This document shows positions 22,742-33,374 of a stretch of 64,000 nucleotides of DNA, one piece after another. The position numbers and the translations under genes were made by a program. Source of the DNA: Mesostigma viride. Its lineage: Eukaryota; Streptophyta; Mesostigmatophyceae; Mesostigmatales; Mesostigmataceae. The notes beneath the pieces were generated by a model. It made no database searches and had not been told where the DNA came from. It was given only the letters and a program-made list of their open reading frames with translations. Each line of letters opens with the position of its first letter. Positions within the stretch are counted from its first letter, which is position 1. The DNA lies in contig RPFO01000016.1 in the NCBI GenBank assembly GCA_009746045.1, positions 1,202,104 to 1,266,103 on the forward strand, given 5' to 3'.

Positions 22742-23995
22742 AAGAGTGAGAATGCCACGAATTCCGCCATGGTTCTTGCAGGAAGTTGCCTTTATTAATA
22801 ACAAGGAAACACATACGTAAGTCACGTCACTTCCAAGACTGCACGCAGCACAGGCGACAGGGTCGCAGTGCCAAGAGAACGTGCACGCAAGAACTAGCGT
22901 CCCGGTGCGACCAAGTCACACATATAGGTTCTTAGGGACGCGTCCAAGTATTCAGCTGCACTGTCACAGCTGAACTGTCAATCAATTGATTACACAGACT
23001 CTGGCACGCCTTTGGCGCGCAGATCTATCAATTGTCCATACGGCTAGTCCTGTGGACCTATCCGTACTACTCGATCAGCATCAATTGTCTCATAGGTCCT
23101 GGCGCGCTACAGCACGCCTACCTATCAATTGACCATCAAGTCCTGTACAAGTCCTGTCAACGTCCTGCGGACTATCATAGTGACACTTGTACATCCTGTG
23201 TCCGTACGCGCCCACAGTGGCGCGCCGGGTACTGTCGGCACAGCCTAGGAAACGTCATAACTTTTACGTCCCTTAACCAAATGAGGCGTTCAAGGTGCCG
23301 TTGGAAAGAGCGTAACAATCTCTATCCATCTAACGTAAATCCTTTACGTTAACTCCAATCCCTTCTTTTTTTTAGGGATCACATCCCCTGCCAGGGACCC
23401 TTGAAGTAGCTTGAAATGTCCTTCACTCCAGCTTGAGGCTTGAACAGATGTCTTTAATGGCCAATGCCATTCCCCCAGCCCTTTCTTTTAAGGAACTGGA
23501 AAAGAAACAGATCTGCCACAGGGAAAAACCATTCCATGAGAAATGGATAAAAACCTATGGAAGTGGCATTACAGAGTACCACCAGATATTAGAAGCACAC
23601 AAAATTAAATACATACAGGTTAATTCTATGAGGTCTTCTCCAGAAATTAATCCCATCACCTCGGTAGAGCCTTCAGTACAATGACCTTCTGGCGGTGAGT
23701 TACATTAATTCCAGATACTAATCCCATAAAACCCAGTACATATTCAATATAAGTACAATAAACCCATGACAATTAAAATACCACTTGACAAAGTAAGGCG
23801 TATTACAATACTCCGTAAGTTTGCCTGTCATTCTCTCAACAGGGGTCTATTGGCGCCCGTCTTACGGCGCCCGTCTACTTGCCAGATGGTAAACTGCCAC
23901 AGCAAACAAATGACAAAATGAAACACATAGGCAACAATTAAATCCTGCCCTGGGGAACTAGGGAAGTCTGAACAGGCAAACACCTGAACAGGCCA
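22742..23995. other. Non-coding part of the composite insertion
   Basis: No convincing gene lies in this stretch. It may include the 3' LTR of the minus-strand copia relic, but I could not match it to the LTRs of the intact copia-class element. Confidence 0.3.
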
Positions 23996-24317
23996 GCTTG
24001 TAGAAACATAATACCAGGGAATCGAACCCCGCCCTATAAACCCCAGAATAAAGGTTCCCAGACCATTGTGAGAAGTATGTACAAATATACATTTCTTTTA
24101 AAATAGAATACATGGTCATCTGTAATGGACCTGTCAACTTTGTGTAGTCAACAGCATGAACCCCAGCCCAAAGCCTGGCTGTATCCTGATTAAAATCAGA
24201 GTGAGTGTACCATGGTCCATGAGCCTTAGTACAGACTAAAATACAGATATTATGCCAGTCACAATGCTGACACTACCACACAATCTGCTCTCCAATGCCC
24301 TATAACCAGGCACCAGC

Positions 24318-26361
24318 TTAGACAGCTTGCTGAGATGGGTCCATCAGAGACTGAAGAACCTTGTATTGCACTGCTGCCTTCTGCACTAGCTTGGTCAAAG
24401 CATCAGCAGGATTGTCAACCCCAGGGATATGCTCAATATTGGCCAAGGAGGACAACTCCTTAACCCCTAAATGGTCTTGCGGCCGATTTTCCGCCAAAAA
24501 TCGAGTTCCAGCCGATGCATCGGCCCCTTCTCGGGCGACCAAATGCCGCGAAAACTATTGAGAATTAGGAAACGTTTAGCTGAGAAGATCGAAAGTTTAT
24601 AAAATACTCTAAAGCATGGTATATGGGTTTGCATACTTCTGACAAAGTTACAGAGGTGTTCTGGCCGGTCAAAGTACAAGGGGTCAGGGTACTTTTTCAC
24701 GTACAACGTGCATTCCGGAAAACGACGACCTGGCCATGGCGGCTTGCGCCCACGCATGGCATTTACGTTTTCGTTCGAATTTTCTGACCAAACTTAGGAT
24801 ATTGATTTTATACGTCCTAAAGATCATACAGGCCAATTTTTGGTTCGCGGGAATGCCATTTGATAGGTGTCGGCAGCGTTCTTGCTGGAAAAAACTGCGA
24901 TCAGGCCGGACGATAGAAACGTTGACAGCAATACCTTTCCGGCGTATTTTAAAGGATATATCGGTTTCTTTATACTTTTTATGATACATAGTAGTCGTAA
25001 ACGTGCAAGGGTGGCCAGAAATCGCCGAATCCAGCGACCATGCTGCACAACTTTGGTGTGCCGAAATGCGCCATTTTGCGGCCACCGCCTGGGCCAAGGT
25101 AACGCCATCCATGCCTGGTAAAGCTTAAGCATCGTTTTCCTATCGATGTTTGACGTTTATATATACGTTCTAGCTTGTGTAGCATATTATTTTTGCATTA
25201 TTCATGCTCTGTCTTGACCCTGGCCTGGCCCCTTTCTAAAACACCCTTCTTAGATGCTTCCCTCAGTCAGTTGACCTGCCACAGGGTGATGGTGATACAT
25301 TTTAGAGGCTGTATGGGTTTGAATACCTCCATATATGTTTGTTATACATTTCCCATACACATATTGCATGAGTGTGAGGCAGTTGGCTGGTCGCTGTGGC
25401 ATCATCAAGCACGTAACTGGTGAGTAAAAGCTTCCCATTGACAGCATGTGCCACCAGGTGTGCTGGCCATCACCTGGCAAGCTATAGCAGCTTAGGCCTA
25501 GTTTATCCTTGCTAGGTCAGGCTGAAATAGGCTCAACATCACCAGTTTGTTGGTGGCTGCCTCCTAGAATGCATGCCTTGCGTAGGGTATCCGTACCACG
25601 TTACCTACGTGCACGGACAAGGTAGCACCTGCACATAGGTGCCATGTAAGGGCAGTGTGATGATGCAGTTATGTTTCCCCATCATTGTGGAAGGGAAATG
25701 TATTGTTTGGCATGGTTGGTGGCCATATTAGTAGGTAGTATGCCCACCCCTACCCCCTTGGTTGCTTTTTACCAACGGTACCCCTATGGGCTGTACTGGG
25801 TGTAACTGCTGGTATACCCACCCAAATGATGACCCCAATGGCTCAAACTGTTCAGCAACTAATTGTTTATCATCCCTGAAGTGGTAGGTGCCTAGCTCTT
25901 ATAACATAATTCAAAATGCACATTCTACCAAAAATGAAAACGTGCGTCTTGACCCCCCTGACTTTGACGGCAGTTATATATGGCCTACCCTGCATATATG
26001 TGAGGTTGTGATATACCAACCCGAAGGGCAACTCATGGACATGCTTGGCCCCCAAGGACAGCCATTGGATATGGGTAGGTTGGATGGCATCTGGTTTGCA
26101 AAATTGTGAAGATCCAGCCGATTTATCGGCAGGATCTCAGACCATTTAGGGGTTAAGAAGGAGATAATCCAAGTCCCTGCTTCTGGCCATCTGCCTGTGC
26201 ACAAACTGCACCATCCCCATGGAGTCTGTTTTTAGAAGAGTGGTAACCTGAAGTGGCCAAGGAGTGTTAGAAGTCATCTGATGAAGCAACTCCTTCAGAT
26301 AAAGGCTTGTGTGAATGCCTTCACAAATAGCCCTGCATTCTGCCACATCACTGCTGCATTG
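24318..26361 (-). pseudogene. Copia-class RNase H relic, split by the TTAA MITE
   Basis: The minus-strand pieces 26361-26153 and 24463-24318 encode SSDVAECRAICEGIHTSLYLKELL, then LKTDSMGMVQFVHRQ and SRDLDYLLL, and after the MITE KELSSLANIEHIPGVDNPADALTK. They align closely with 42775-43085 of the copia-class element at 36561-44731, so the relic belongs to the same or a sister family. Removing the MITE and one TTAA restores the frame exactly (DYLLLKELSSLA versus DYLLLKEMSYLA). Similarity continues left to about 24000, where a segment with GGTTCGATTCCCT (minus strand) matches about 43545-43575. The 5' part of the element is absent. Confidence 0.85.
24464..26152. mobile_element. TTAA-flanked MITE A (piggyBac-like, non-autonomous, 1689 bp)
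   Basis: Perfect 14-bp terminal inverted repeats CCCCTAAATGGTCT (24464-24477) and AGACCATTTAGGGG (26139-26152) are flanked by TTAA on both sides (24460-24463 and 26153-26156). TTAA duplication and ends beginning CCC are typical of the piggyBac superfamily. No transposase frame is present. Subterminal palindromes (CCGATGCATCGG near 24513, CCGATTTATCGG near 26119) lie inside both ends. The core shares blocks with elements at 54720 and 63274, for example GGCCATGGCGGCTTGCGCCC and the CCGCCTGGGCCAAGGTAACG block. Confidence 0.88.
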
Positions 26362-26640
26362 CATTACTTAACTAAGATTGGCGTTCGCTCCTGGGGTACC
26401 GGGTTCGAATCCTCTCGGAGGCACGGAAATATTTGCGGCGGGTAGGCCTGGGAGGCCGAGTCGAAATATTTGTGGATTTCTATGTTTGGCGGAGGCCGGG
26501 TAGGCCAAGTCGAAATAGGAATTACGGCGCGAGGCTGGGAATATAGCCGAGTCGTAATTAATCGAGTCACCTCGGTAACGAGCGGTGTGTGCGGAACGCC
26601 GGATTTCCCCACGCGGCCCAATTTTAGTTAAGTAATGCAA
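26361..26640. repeat. Short element with inverted ends and a tRNA-like B box
   Basis: The inverted repeat GCATTGCATTACTTAACTAA (26361 onward) and its complement TTAGTTAAGTAATGCAAT (ending about 26641) enclose about 250 bp. Near the left end is GGGTTCGAATCC, a good match to the Pol III B box (GGTTCRANYCC). This suggests a SINE-like or tRNA-derived segment. It does not fold as a full tRNA as far as I can see. Confidence 0.42.
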
Positions 26641-26702
26641 TACGCATTACTTTTGCATACTTGCAAGTATGCAAAAGTAATGCGTATTGCATTACTTAAC
26701 TA
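26625..26702. repeat. Perfect 78-bp palindrome
   Basis: Positions 26625-26663 are the exact reverse complement of 26664-26702, with no spacer (centre TTGCAA). It abuts the right junction of the insertion in gypsy RNase H and overlaps the right end of the tRNA-related segment. Confidence 0.93.
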
Positions 26703-28960
26703 GCTATAGGGGGCGTCCTTCTCTAGGATCAGGGTCAAGGCTTACAGCCAATTGAGTATATCTCTAGGACAATGCTCCCTGCGGAGCGTAACTATCCCGT
26801 ACACCAGCAGGAGCTTTTAGCTGTGGTGTATTGTTGCCACGCTTGGCAGCACTTCCTTAAAGGTGCTCAATTTGATGTTTGCCTGAATGAACCCTGTGAG
26901 ATAGATCCTATAGATTAGTTATCCAGACGGATCACCGTCCCCTTACCCATCTTCTCTCACAACCCAACCTTACCCCTCGTCAAGCGCGCTGGATGGAGTT
27001 TTTAGCACAGTTTTCCCCTTTTAAACTTCAGTATGTTAAGGGTGTAGATAACATAGTACCAGATGCACTTTCCCGTCGTGCAGATTACTCCTTTTTCGAG
27101 GACCTTGATGTTCTCAATACTACTCTAGTTCCTACTACTATGGGTGTAACCCCTTATGGTGAACTACCTGATGATGAATCCTATGCCTACCTCTTTCATA
27201 CAGCTGTTCGCATGCCTGATCTCCTTTCTCACGTAGGACTCTCTCTCCCGTGTGAGGCCCTTCCTGTGGCCTCGGTGGGGGGGGAGGGGAAAAATAAAAT
27301 TTCTATACCGCTTAGCCATATAGCGACTAGGTCAGGAAAGTCTTATGAAAACATAGTCCCTCTAGGACCTCCCCTTCTCTTTGGCAAGGCGGTAGGAGAT
27401 CTCTTTAAACCTGTTCTGGATACCTCTGTAGCGATGCCTACCTCTGATCTTGAACGCCTTATTAGTAGATTTACGGCCACTGAGCCGGAAGCATTAGCTG
27501 CCATTGCTGCCCATCCCCAACAATTAGGCAAGCACCCTTGTAAATTTGTAGGTGGGTTTTTATATGTGCAGATAGCAGATTCTCCCCCTCAATGGCGCCT
27601 GTATGTCCCTCCTATCTGTCGCTCCTCCTTGCTCTTTGAGTTGCATGACTTAGCTGCTCATCAGGGTGGTAAACGGGTACGGGACCTAGTAGCCCGCTCT
27701 TACTACTGGCCTTCCCTTTTAAAGGATGTAGATGAGTATGTTAGAACCTGTCAATCTTGCCAGGAGATGAAACCCAACAATGTAGGACAGATAGCAGAGC
27801 CTAGGACCTTACCTGATCCCATCATGCCGTGGGACTCCATTATGATGGATTTTGTAGGACCTTTTAGGAAGAATGATAGAGGTAACGCCCAGATCCTTGT
27901 TTTCGTAGATCGTTTTACTCGTATGTGTCATCTCGTGCCGTGTCCCTTAGAACTCACCGCACGCGATTGCGCACGCCTATACCTTAATAACGTATATAGA
28001 TATCATGGTTTGAGTAGGCAGTTTATTAGTGATAAAGATAAGTTATTTACTTCTGATTTTTGGCAGCAGTTCTTCGCTGCTATCGGTACCAAGGTCACCT
28101 TCGGTACTGCCTACCACTCCTCCTCTTCTCATTTAGTAGAACGTCTGAATAGGGTAGTGGAAGAAGCTCTGCGGCACTATGTGAATGGCTCGGGGAGTGA
28201 TTGGGAGGATTATCTATGTCTGGTAGAGTTTTCCCTTAACAATTGCCCTCAGGCTGCGCATGGTTATACGCCCTTCTTCCTAGATACTGGTAGACAACCT
28301 CTTACCCCTACCTCTCTCTTAGCCAGTCCTTTAAGGGACAAGGATGATGTGTCCCGGGATACCGTAGAAGGTGTGCAGGCGTTATTAGATAAGATGAAGA
28401 ATGCACACGACAACGCTATTGCAGGGTACCATAGGGCGCAGGCCAAGTACCTTGCTAGGTTGCGTGCCTCATTAGATAGACGAGCACCTGAGATAGAAAT
28501 AGGAGATTTAGTCTTAGTAGAAGGCCCCCGTGTTGGCCGATTCGCTCACAAGTTCGAAGCTGAACTTAAAGTGAAGCTTAGGCCCGCCTTCTTAGGACCC
28601 TTCCGTGTGTTGTCTAGAGTAGGTAATTTCTTGTATGAGATAGATATCCCTACCTCCTGGCAGACCCACTCGCGCACCTTTCATAGAAGCCAGCTGAAGC
28701 TTTATCATCAAAGCACGTTCGCTGGTAGAGAATTAGCCCCTGCCCCTTTAGAGCATAACCCTGATACTGGTGAGGTAGAGGACGAGGTAGAGGGTATCGT
28801 GGCCCATAGAGATATCAAAAAGGGCCGCGGTACCCAGCGCCAGTATAAGGTGAAATGGATGTATGCTCGTAGTGAGGTAGATAAAGTCTGGTATACGGAG
28901 AGTGAGCTAGATGGGTGTAGTCGCCTTTTGCAGGAGTATAAAACCCTGCATAAGCTCTAG
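26703..28960 (+). pseudogene. pol: pol part 2: RNase H remainder, integrase and chromodomain
   Basis: RNase H resumes at 26703 with a premature TAG (26721-26723; CAG would give L-L-Q-D-Q) and a frame change near 26890-26930 before TDHRPLTHLL. From 26993 an open 655-codon frame holds GVDNIVPDALSR (RNase H end), the integrase HHCC module (H218, H223, C253, C256), and the catalytic triad D286, D347, E383 with D-35-E spacing. A chromodomain follows at about 595-650 (EVEGIVAHRDIKKGRG, YKVKWMYARSEVDKVWYTESEL). Chromodomains direct integration to particular chromatin marks in chromoviruses. Integrase and chromodomain look intact; only RNase H is broken. Confidence 0.92.
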
Positions 28961-29036
28961 TTGTAGACCTTCTCCTCTCTTATGTTATGTCTGCTGTCGA
29001 CGGGTGGTTGGTTGTCCCCTCCCCTCCGCAGCCGTC

Positions 29037-31359
29037 ATGTCAGAGCCTACCCCTCCGGCGGAGAGCCCGCTGCCGTCCCCGCCACCACCGGACCCTGAGC
29101 TCTACTTCGAGGCCCTTCCGGGCCGCTGGGTGTCACGGTCCAGTCATCCGGGTGGCATCGTGCAGCCTGCCCTCCAGGCCCAGCATGCGAATTTAGTCAG
29201 GGCTGCTCTCTTTGGGGTCGCGTGGTACGGCCCATCCCCTGATGACCCGCACCAGCTAGTTTTGCAAGGGTTCGACGATGCCGGGCATTGTCTGTTAGGA
29301 TGTGGCTCCCGCTGTCCAGCCTTGGGACAGATAGCCGCGGTCCTTCAGTGCTCCCTGGTGTTTTCCTACCTTTCTACCCCTGTGGGCCGCTCCTGCCTAC
29401 GGGATGTGTTCCCCTGGCTTCCGGGCGAGGGTGAGGCAGAATTAGATGGCAACCCCTGCGACCTCCTACGGGCAGTAGAGTTCATGGAAATCGCAGACCA
29501 GTCAGCGGGAGTAGCAGTGGGTGACCCTTCCCCTACGGACGCCCCAGTCGAGGCACAGTACACTCCAGAGTATTCAGCCTCCAGTGCAGCGTCCTTCTCC
29601 TCAGCGTCGGCTCCCTCCCCTGTCCCGTCGTCACCACGGTCGACCCGGCGCGCGTCAGTGGAGCCTACCCCTTTGGGTTTGGAGCGCGAGCCTGATCATC
29701 TCTCGGCGACTGTTTCGGCGATGCAGGCCCAGATTCAGTCCCTGACCACGGCGTTCGGGGCCTTCATGGCGGCCCAAGCGCAGGCCCCGGCCACGCCAGG
29801 TGGGGTGTCTGTTGTGTCTGCGCCCCCTACCCCTTCGGTTGTTTCGGCACCTATGGTTTCGCCTGCTCCGCGCGAGCCTTCGGTAGCTGCGGGTTCCTCG
29901 GTTGCTGCGGCTCCGACGCCTCTGGGTGCCTCTGCGCCTGCGTCCGACGTTTCTGCGCCTCGACGCGAGTCTCCCGCCCCAGTGGCTGTGCCCTCCGTCG
30001 CCGCCTCTGGGCCGCCCGCTGCGCCTTCGCAGCCAGTGCGGGGTTTCTTTAGCGACTCGGGCGATCTTCCCAGGCTTTGGGAGGGTGGTCCTCCGCAGAG
30101 GATTCCGGTGCCCGACTGGAGCTTGGATGGCAACCAATCTTATGCCGGATTGCCTGCCCCTACGGGTCCGGTGTTCAATATGTGGCCTGAGGGTGCGCCG
30201 CCACGGAAACCGGCGCGCCAGTGCGGTTGCGGGTCCGTCGCGACCCCCTTCGACTTCGGGTCCGGCGCGACCTCCTGTTGTACCGGTGCCGCCTGCGTCG
30301 GTGTCGGTTCCTACCCCTGCCTCGGCCCCTGCCCCTTCGGCCTCGCGGTCTTTGGCTGCGGTTGTTCGGGCCACCGGTCAGGATCCTCGCGCCACCCGCG
30401 CAGCTGATTCCCTCCGGGAGTTGTCCCAGGGTGATCGGGACAGGGCCCCTTCTGTGGTGCATGCGACGCCGGAGACGCGCGACACGCCCGTCCCTGGGTA
30501 TGGTATGTCCGCACTCGCCTGCCGACAGTGCGACCTGCCGCGCGCCTCCGCCGAGCTTGCCATCTCGTCCATGTCCTACGGGTTCTCCCAGGTGTGTCGG
30601 GCGCCGCGGGACCGTGGCCTACCCATTGAGACTGATCGGCCCCCTTTCGACATGGTTATTTTAGCTGATCCTGTGTTCCAGGGTGAGATCCTGGTTCGGC
30701 GCGTTCTGTATCGCTGGGCTAGGCGTCACAACGACTTGGACACCTACGGTGGGTTCCAGTGGGCTTACCCTCCGCCTCTGGGCATTATGGCTTCGGATGC
30801 CCTTACGGTAGAGTTTCCTGCGGTGCCGGGTGCTACGTACAGCACGGTTCTCCAGCCCATACTGGAGTGGGATGCCTGTCGTCCAGCGCCCCTCCCTGGT
30901 CAGGGTCTGGACTCCCGTGGTCATCCTCCTCCTCGGGCTAGCGACTACCTAGAGACGTTCGGGTCGCGACAGTGTTCTCGTCGGTGGCGCTCCCGTGAGG
31001 TTCGGCACATCCGGTTGTGGCCGTCTAACGTGGAGCCCCTGGTAAATCTGTTCTTCCCGACGGGTTTGCGCCCTCGGATCCGGTACCATCGCCTCCTCCT
31101 GCGGGCCCTCTGTTTGATCGCGGTAGAGCCCTTCCTCCGCCTCTTTGCCTGTGGTTTCCTGGACTGGGCCCGCGGCCAGGTCGTTCTGACGCAGCATAGG
31201 TATTACTGGGCCTTCCTGGGCCTTTTTCCTGATGGCGTGTGGGCCGATGTTTTCCTCACCGTAGATAGGCATGACAATGCCGAGGAGGTGGCCCATTACC
31301 AGGAGTATTTGGATGTTCTGCTGGCCTCGCGTGGCACTTACCAGACTGATGGCCACTAG
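29037..31359 (+). pseudogene. Large extra frame in env position of the gypsy element (frameshifted, unknown function)
   Basis: ATG 29037 (MSEPTPPAESPLPSPPPPDPE) begins 77 bp after the integrase stop. The frame runs to about 30200 and then must shift by one base to continue to a stop at 31359; both parts together encode about 770 residues. Seen: an N-terminal globular segment with several Cys (GHCLLGCGSRCPALGQ), a Ser/Pro/Ala-rich middle with a short heptad-like stretch (LSATVSAMQAQIQSLTTAFGAFMAAQ), and a C-terminal globular region rich in Trp, Arg and Leu. No transmembrane pair or fusion peptide typical of envelope proteins is visible, so env is not supported. Codon use is more GC-rich than gag-pol, suggesting capture. 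I do not recognise the family. Confidence 0.6.
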
Positions 31360-31732
31360 ATAGAGGGCCTTATAGGCCCGACCTGAGGGACCGTGTTGTC
31401 CCTCCGGTATATAGAGTCGCCCTCATATTCTGGCCAGTTGATTGGCTGCATGTTCTTGGTCCTTGGTACTGATGTGTTGTCTCTGTGTGTCCTGCCCAGT
31501 GCCGTCCCCCCCCGGCAAGGACTCTGTTCCAGGCAGTTAGGGGAACCTCCCACCAGGCTTGGTGCTGGCTAACCCTACACCACCCGGCGTGGTGGTGGAG
31601 ACCGTGTGAACTATTGGTGCTTTGTATCTGGCATGGTCTATTGATTGTGTTGGTGTGTGCTGGGTGCATTAGGTTTTTCCTACCCCTTTGGTTTCCTCCC
31701 TGTGTGTAGGGAGAGGGCTCCCTACCTTTTGT

Positions 31733-31744
31733 GGGGGGGGGAGG
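31733..31744 (+). other. Polypurine tract of gypsy element
   Basis: A run of G followed by AGG lies directly against the TG of the 3' LTR, the position where plus-strand priming occurs in LTR retroelements. Confidence 0.8.
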
Positions 31745-32318
31745 TGTTACGTCGCGTAACAATTCGTTGTAGTTACGGACGTAAATTAGGTCCTTGGCCT
31801 CGGTTGTTCCTAGGTTTACGTGTAGTTCTAGCTGGGACACGATTGTCCTCGTAACAGTACCGTGGTACATTGGGTGCTTTTGGGCGCCGCGCCGCGTACT
31901 TTATTAGTGGTCCTTATCCTTTGGTAGAATGTAGTGGACCGGCGTGCATCTGTGCACCTGCCTGTGTTTCTGTGTCTCTGAAGGCGAGGGCCAGGTCGGC
32001 CCGAGCCTGCTGGACCGTTGGTGACCATTTATGCACGTTCCATCCTTTGTGTGGCTACTCGGCGTGTGTTAAATGAATTAACACATATAGGCTTGGGTCA
32101 TGGCAGTGTAGTTGTGTTTCCTTCCTCTATTCCTGGAGTAAACGGGTTTGTGTAAATGGCCTATGGCGTATTACAGTAGTACTTACGTAAATGCACTGAG
32201 ATCTGGATCGTCTCGTTCGTCTTTCGCTAGGGGTTTAACTAGAGGCGCGGCCTTACTAGTTTAGGTAGCATTAGGCCAGGTAGAGGTAGAGGTGGCGGTA
32301 GAGGTTTGAGACGTAACA
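31745..32318 (+). repeat. 3' LTR of gypsy element
   Basis: 574 bp, bounded by the polypurine tract on the left and by target duplication TTGTC on the right. Confidence 0.95.
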
Positions 32319-32506
32319 TTGTCCCACTCAAGTCACAGCATGTTGGGGACCTCCTTGAGGGGATAGACCAGTTGGACTCCATGTTTAGCATGGTTACAGG
32401 GATGCAGTTTGATCAGCAATTCAAGTGGGCTGCCAAGGAACCAGGGTATGAGTTTGTGGGAACAGTGGGCACATCAATCCAAAAACGCGTTTTTGTTCCC
32501 TGGTAA
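32319..32506 (+). pseudogene. Retroelement integrase relic, 3' part
   Basis: This continues the frame interrupted at 17488: after removal of one TTGTC copy the reading is FVSVVPLKSQHVGDLL. It runs through KWAAKEPGYEFVGTVGTS to a TAA at 32504-32506. It is consistent with a diverged integrase core but is too short to type. Confidence 0.6.
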
Positions 32507-32619
32507 TTATTTCAAGATAGGCTAATAGTCAGTTTGGCCTCAAAATTGGCACCAAGGTACCTAATCAGATATCTTATGATGCCATGTGGTCAAAAAATTT
32601 TTTGGGAGTCGGCACCATG

Positions 32620-33370
32620 GTAACATGGTGACATTTGCTAGCAAAAAATACCGTATTTTCAGCACTTTCTGGCATGTATGCATATATAATGACATCAAAT
32701 GAACTCAGTTGGGCCTGGAACTTTGCACATGTTCTAAACACATCCCATGCAGCATGCCCACAAAGTTTCAGGCTGGTTGGATGACAAATTGGTGACAAAT
32801 GCTAGCATAAATACCCAAAAAATGCAGTTTTTCATGGTTTTTTAAGGGTTTTATCACACATATGCATACATAATGACACCAAATGAACTCAGTTGGGCCT
32901 GGAACTTTGCACATGTTCTAAACACATCCCATGCAGCATGCCCACAAAGTTTCAGGCTGGTTGGATGACAAATTGGTGACAAATGCTAGCATAAATACCC
33001 AAAAAATGCAGTTTTTCATGGTTTTTTAAGGGTTTTATCACACATATGCATACATAATGACACCAAATGAACTCAGTTGGGCCTGGAACTTTGCACATGT
33101 TCTAAACACATCCCATGCAGCATGCCCACAAAGTTTCAGGCTGGTTGGATGACAAATTGGTGACAAATGCTAGCATAAATACCCCCAAAATGCAGTTTTT
33201 CAGTGTTTTCCAAGTATTTCATCATAGGTTTGCACATATATAAGACCCAAGTGGACTCAGTTGGAGCTAGAACGTTGCACATATCATCAACACATCTAGT
33301 GTAAACTGTCCATAAGAAATGTAGACAGTTGGCATGATCAAATGGTGACAGATGCTAGCAAACATAACAC
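32620..33370. repeat. 184-bp tandem repeat (satellite), four or more copies
   Basis: The landmark CTCAGTTGGGCCTGGAACTTTGCAC recurs at 32704, 32888 and 33072, and in diverged form at 33256, always exactly 184 bp apart. The middle copies are nearly identical and the outer ones diverge. Repeat words (AAAATGCAGTTTT) reappear at 35427 after the 33375-35426 insertion. Confidence 0.92.
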
Positions 33371-33374
33371 AAAA

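Larger units (their letters stand above)
22732..26702. mobile_element. Composite insertion inside gypsy RNase H
   Basis: RNase H coding stops after GCTAGTAAGGTA (22731) and resumes at GCTATAGGGGGCGTC (26703) as A-I-G-G-V-L-L, so 3.97 kb was inserted. The insert contains, left to right, about 1.3 kb of unassigned AT-rich sequence, a minus-strand copia-class RNase H relic split by a TTAA MITE, a 270-bp tRNA-related segment between inverted repeats, and a perfect 78-bp palindrome at its right end. No terminal inverted repeat or clear target duplication was found for the insertion as a whole, so it may have arisen in several events. Confidence 0.75.
17489..32318 (+). mobile_element. Ty3/gypsy chromovirus-type LTR retrotransposon (14.8 kb, with nested insertion)
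   Basis: The two LTRs (17489-18060 and 31745-32318) begin TGTTACGTC and end GACGTAACA, a perfect 9-bp inverted repeat. The element is flanked by a perfect 5-bp target duplication, TTGTC (17484-17488 and 32319-32323). A G-rich polypurine tract (31733-31744) abuts the 3' LTR. The internal order is viroplasmin-like frame, gag with a zinc knuckle, protease, RT, RNase H, integrase, chromodomain, then a large extra frame. The LTRs differ by about one substitution and a 2-bp indel, so insertion was recent. RNase H is split by the 22732-26702 insertion. Several frameshifts in gag and the accessory frames make this copy non-autonomous. No clear tRNA primer site follows the 5' LTR. Confidence 0.93.

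Noticed and set aside
26370-26440. Possible tRNA gene (GGGTTCGAATCC box)
   Set aside because: The B box is good, but the T stem does not pair and no D or anticodon arm could be placed. Kept only as a tRNA-related segment. Similar boxes near 6015 (minus strand) and 43562 were rejected for the same reason.
29037-31359. Retroviral envelope gene
   Set aside because: The position fits, but there is no signal peptide, fusion peptide or membrane anchor that I can see; called only an unknown accessory frame.
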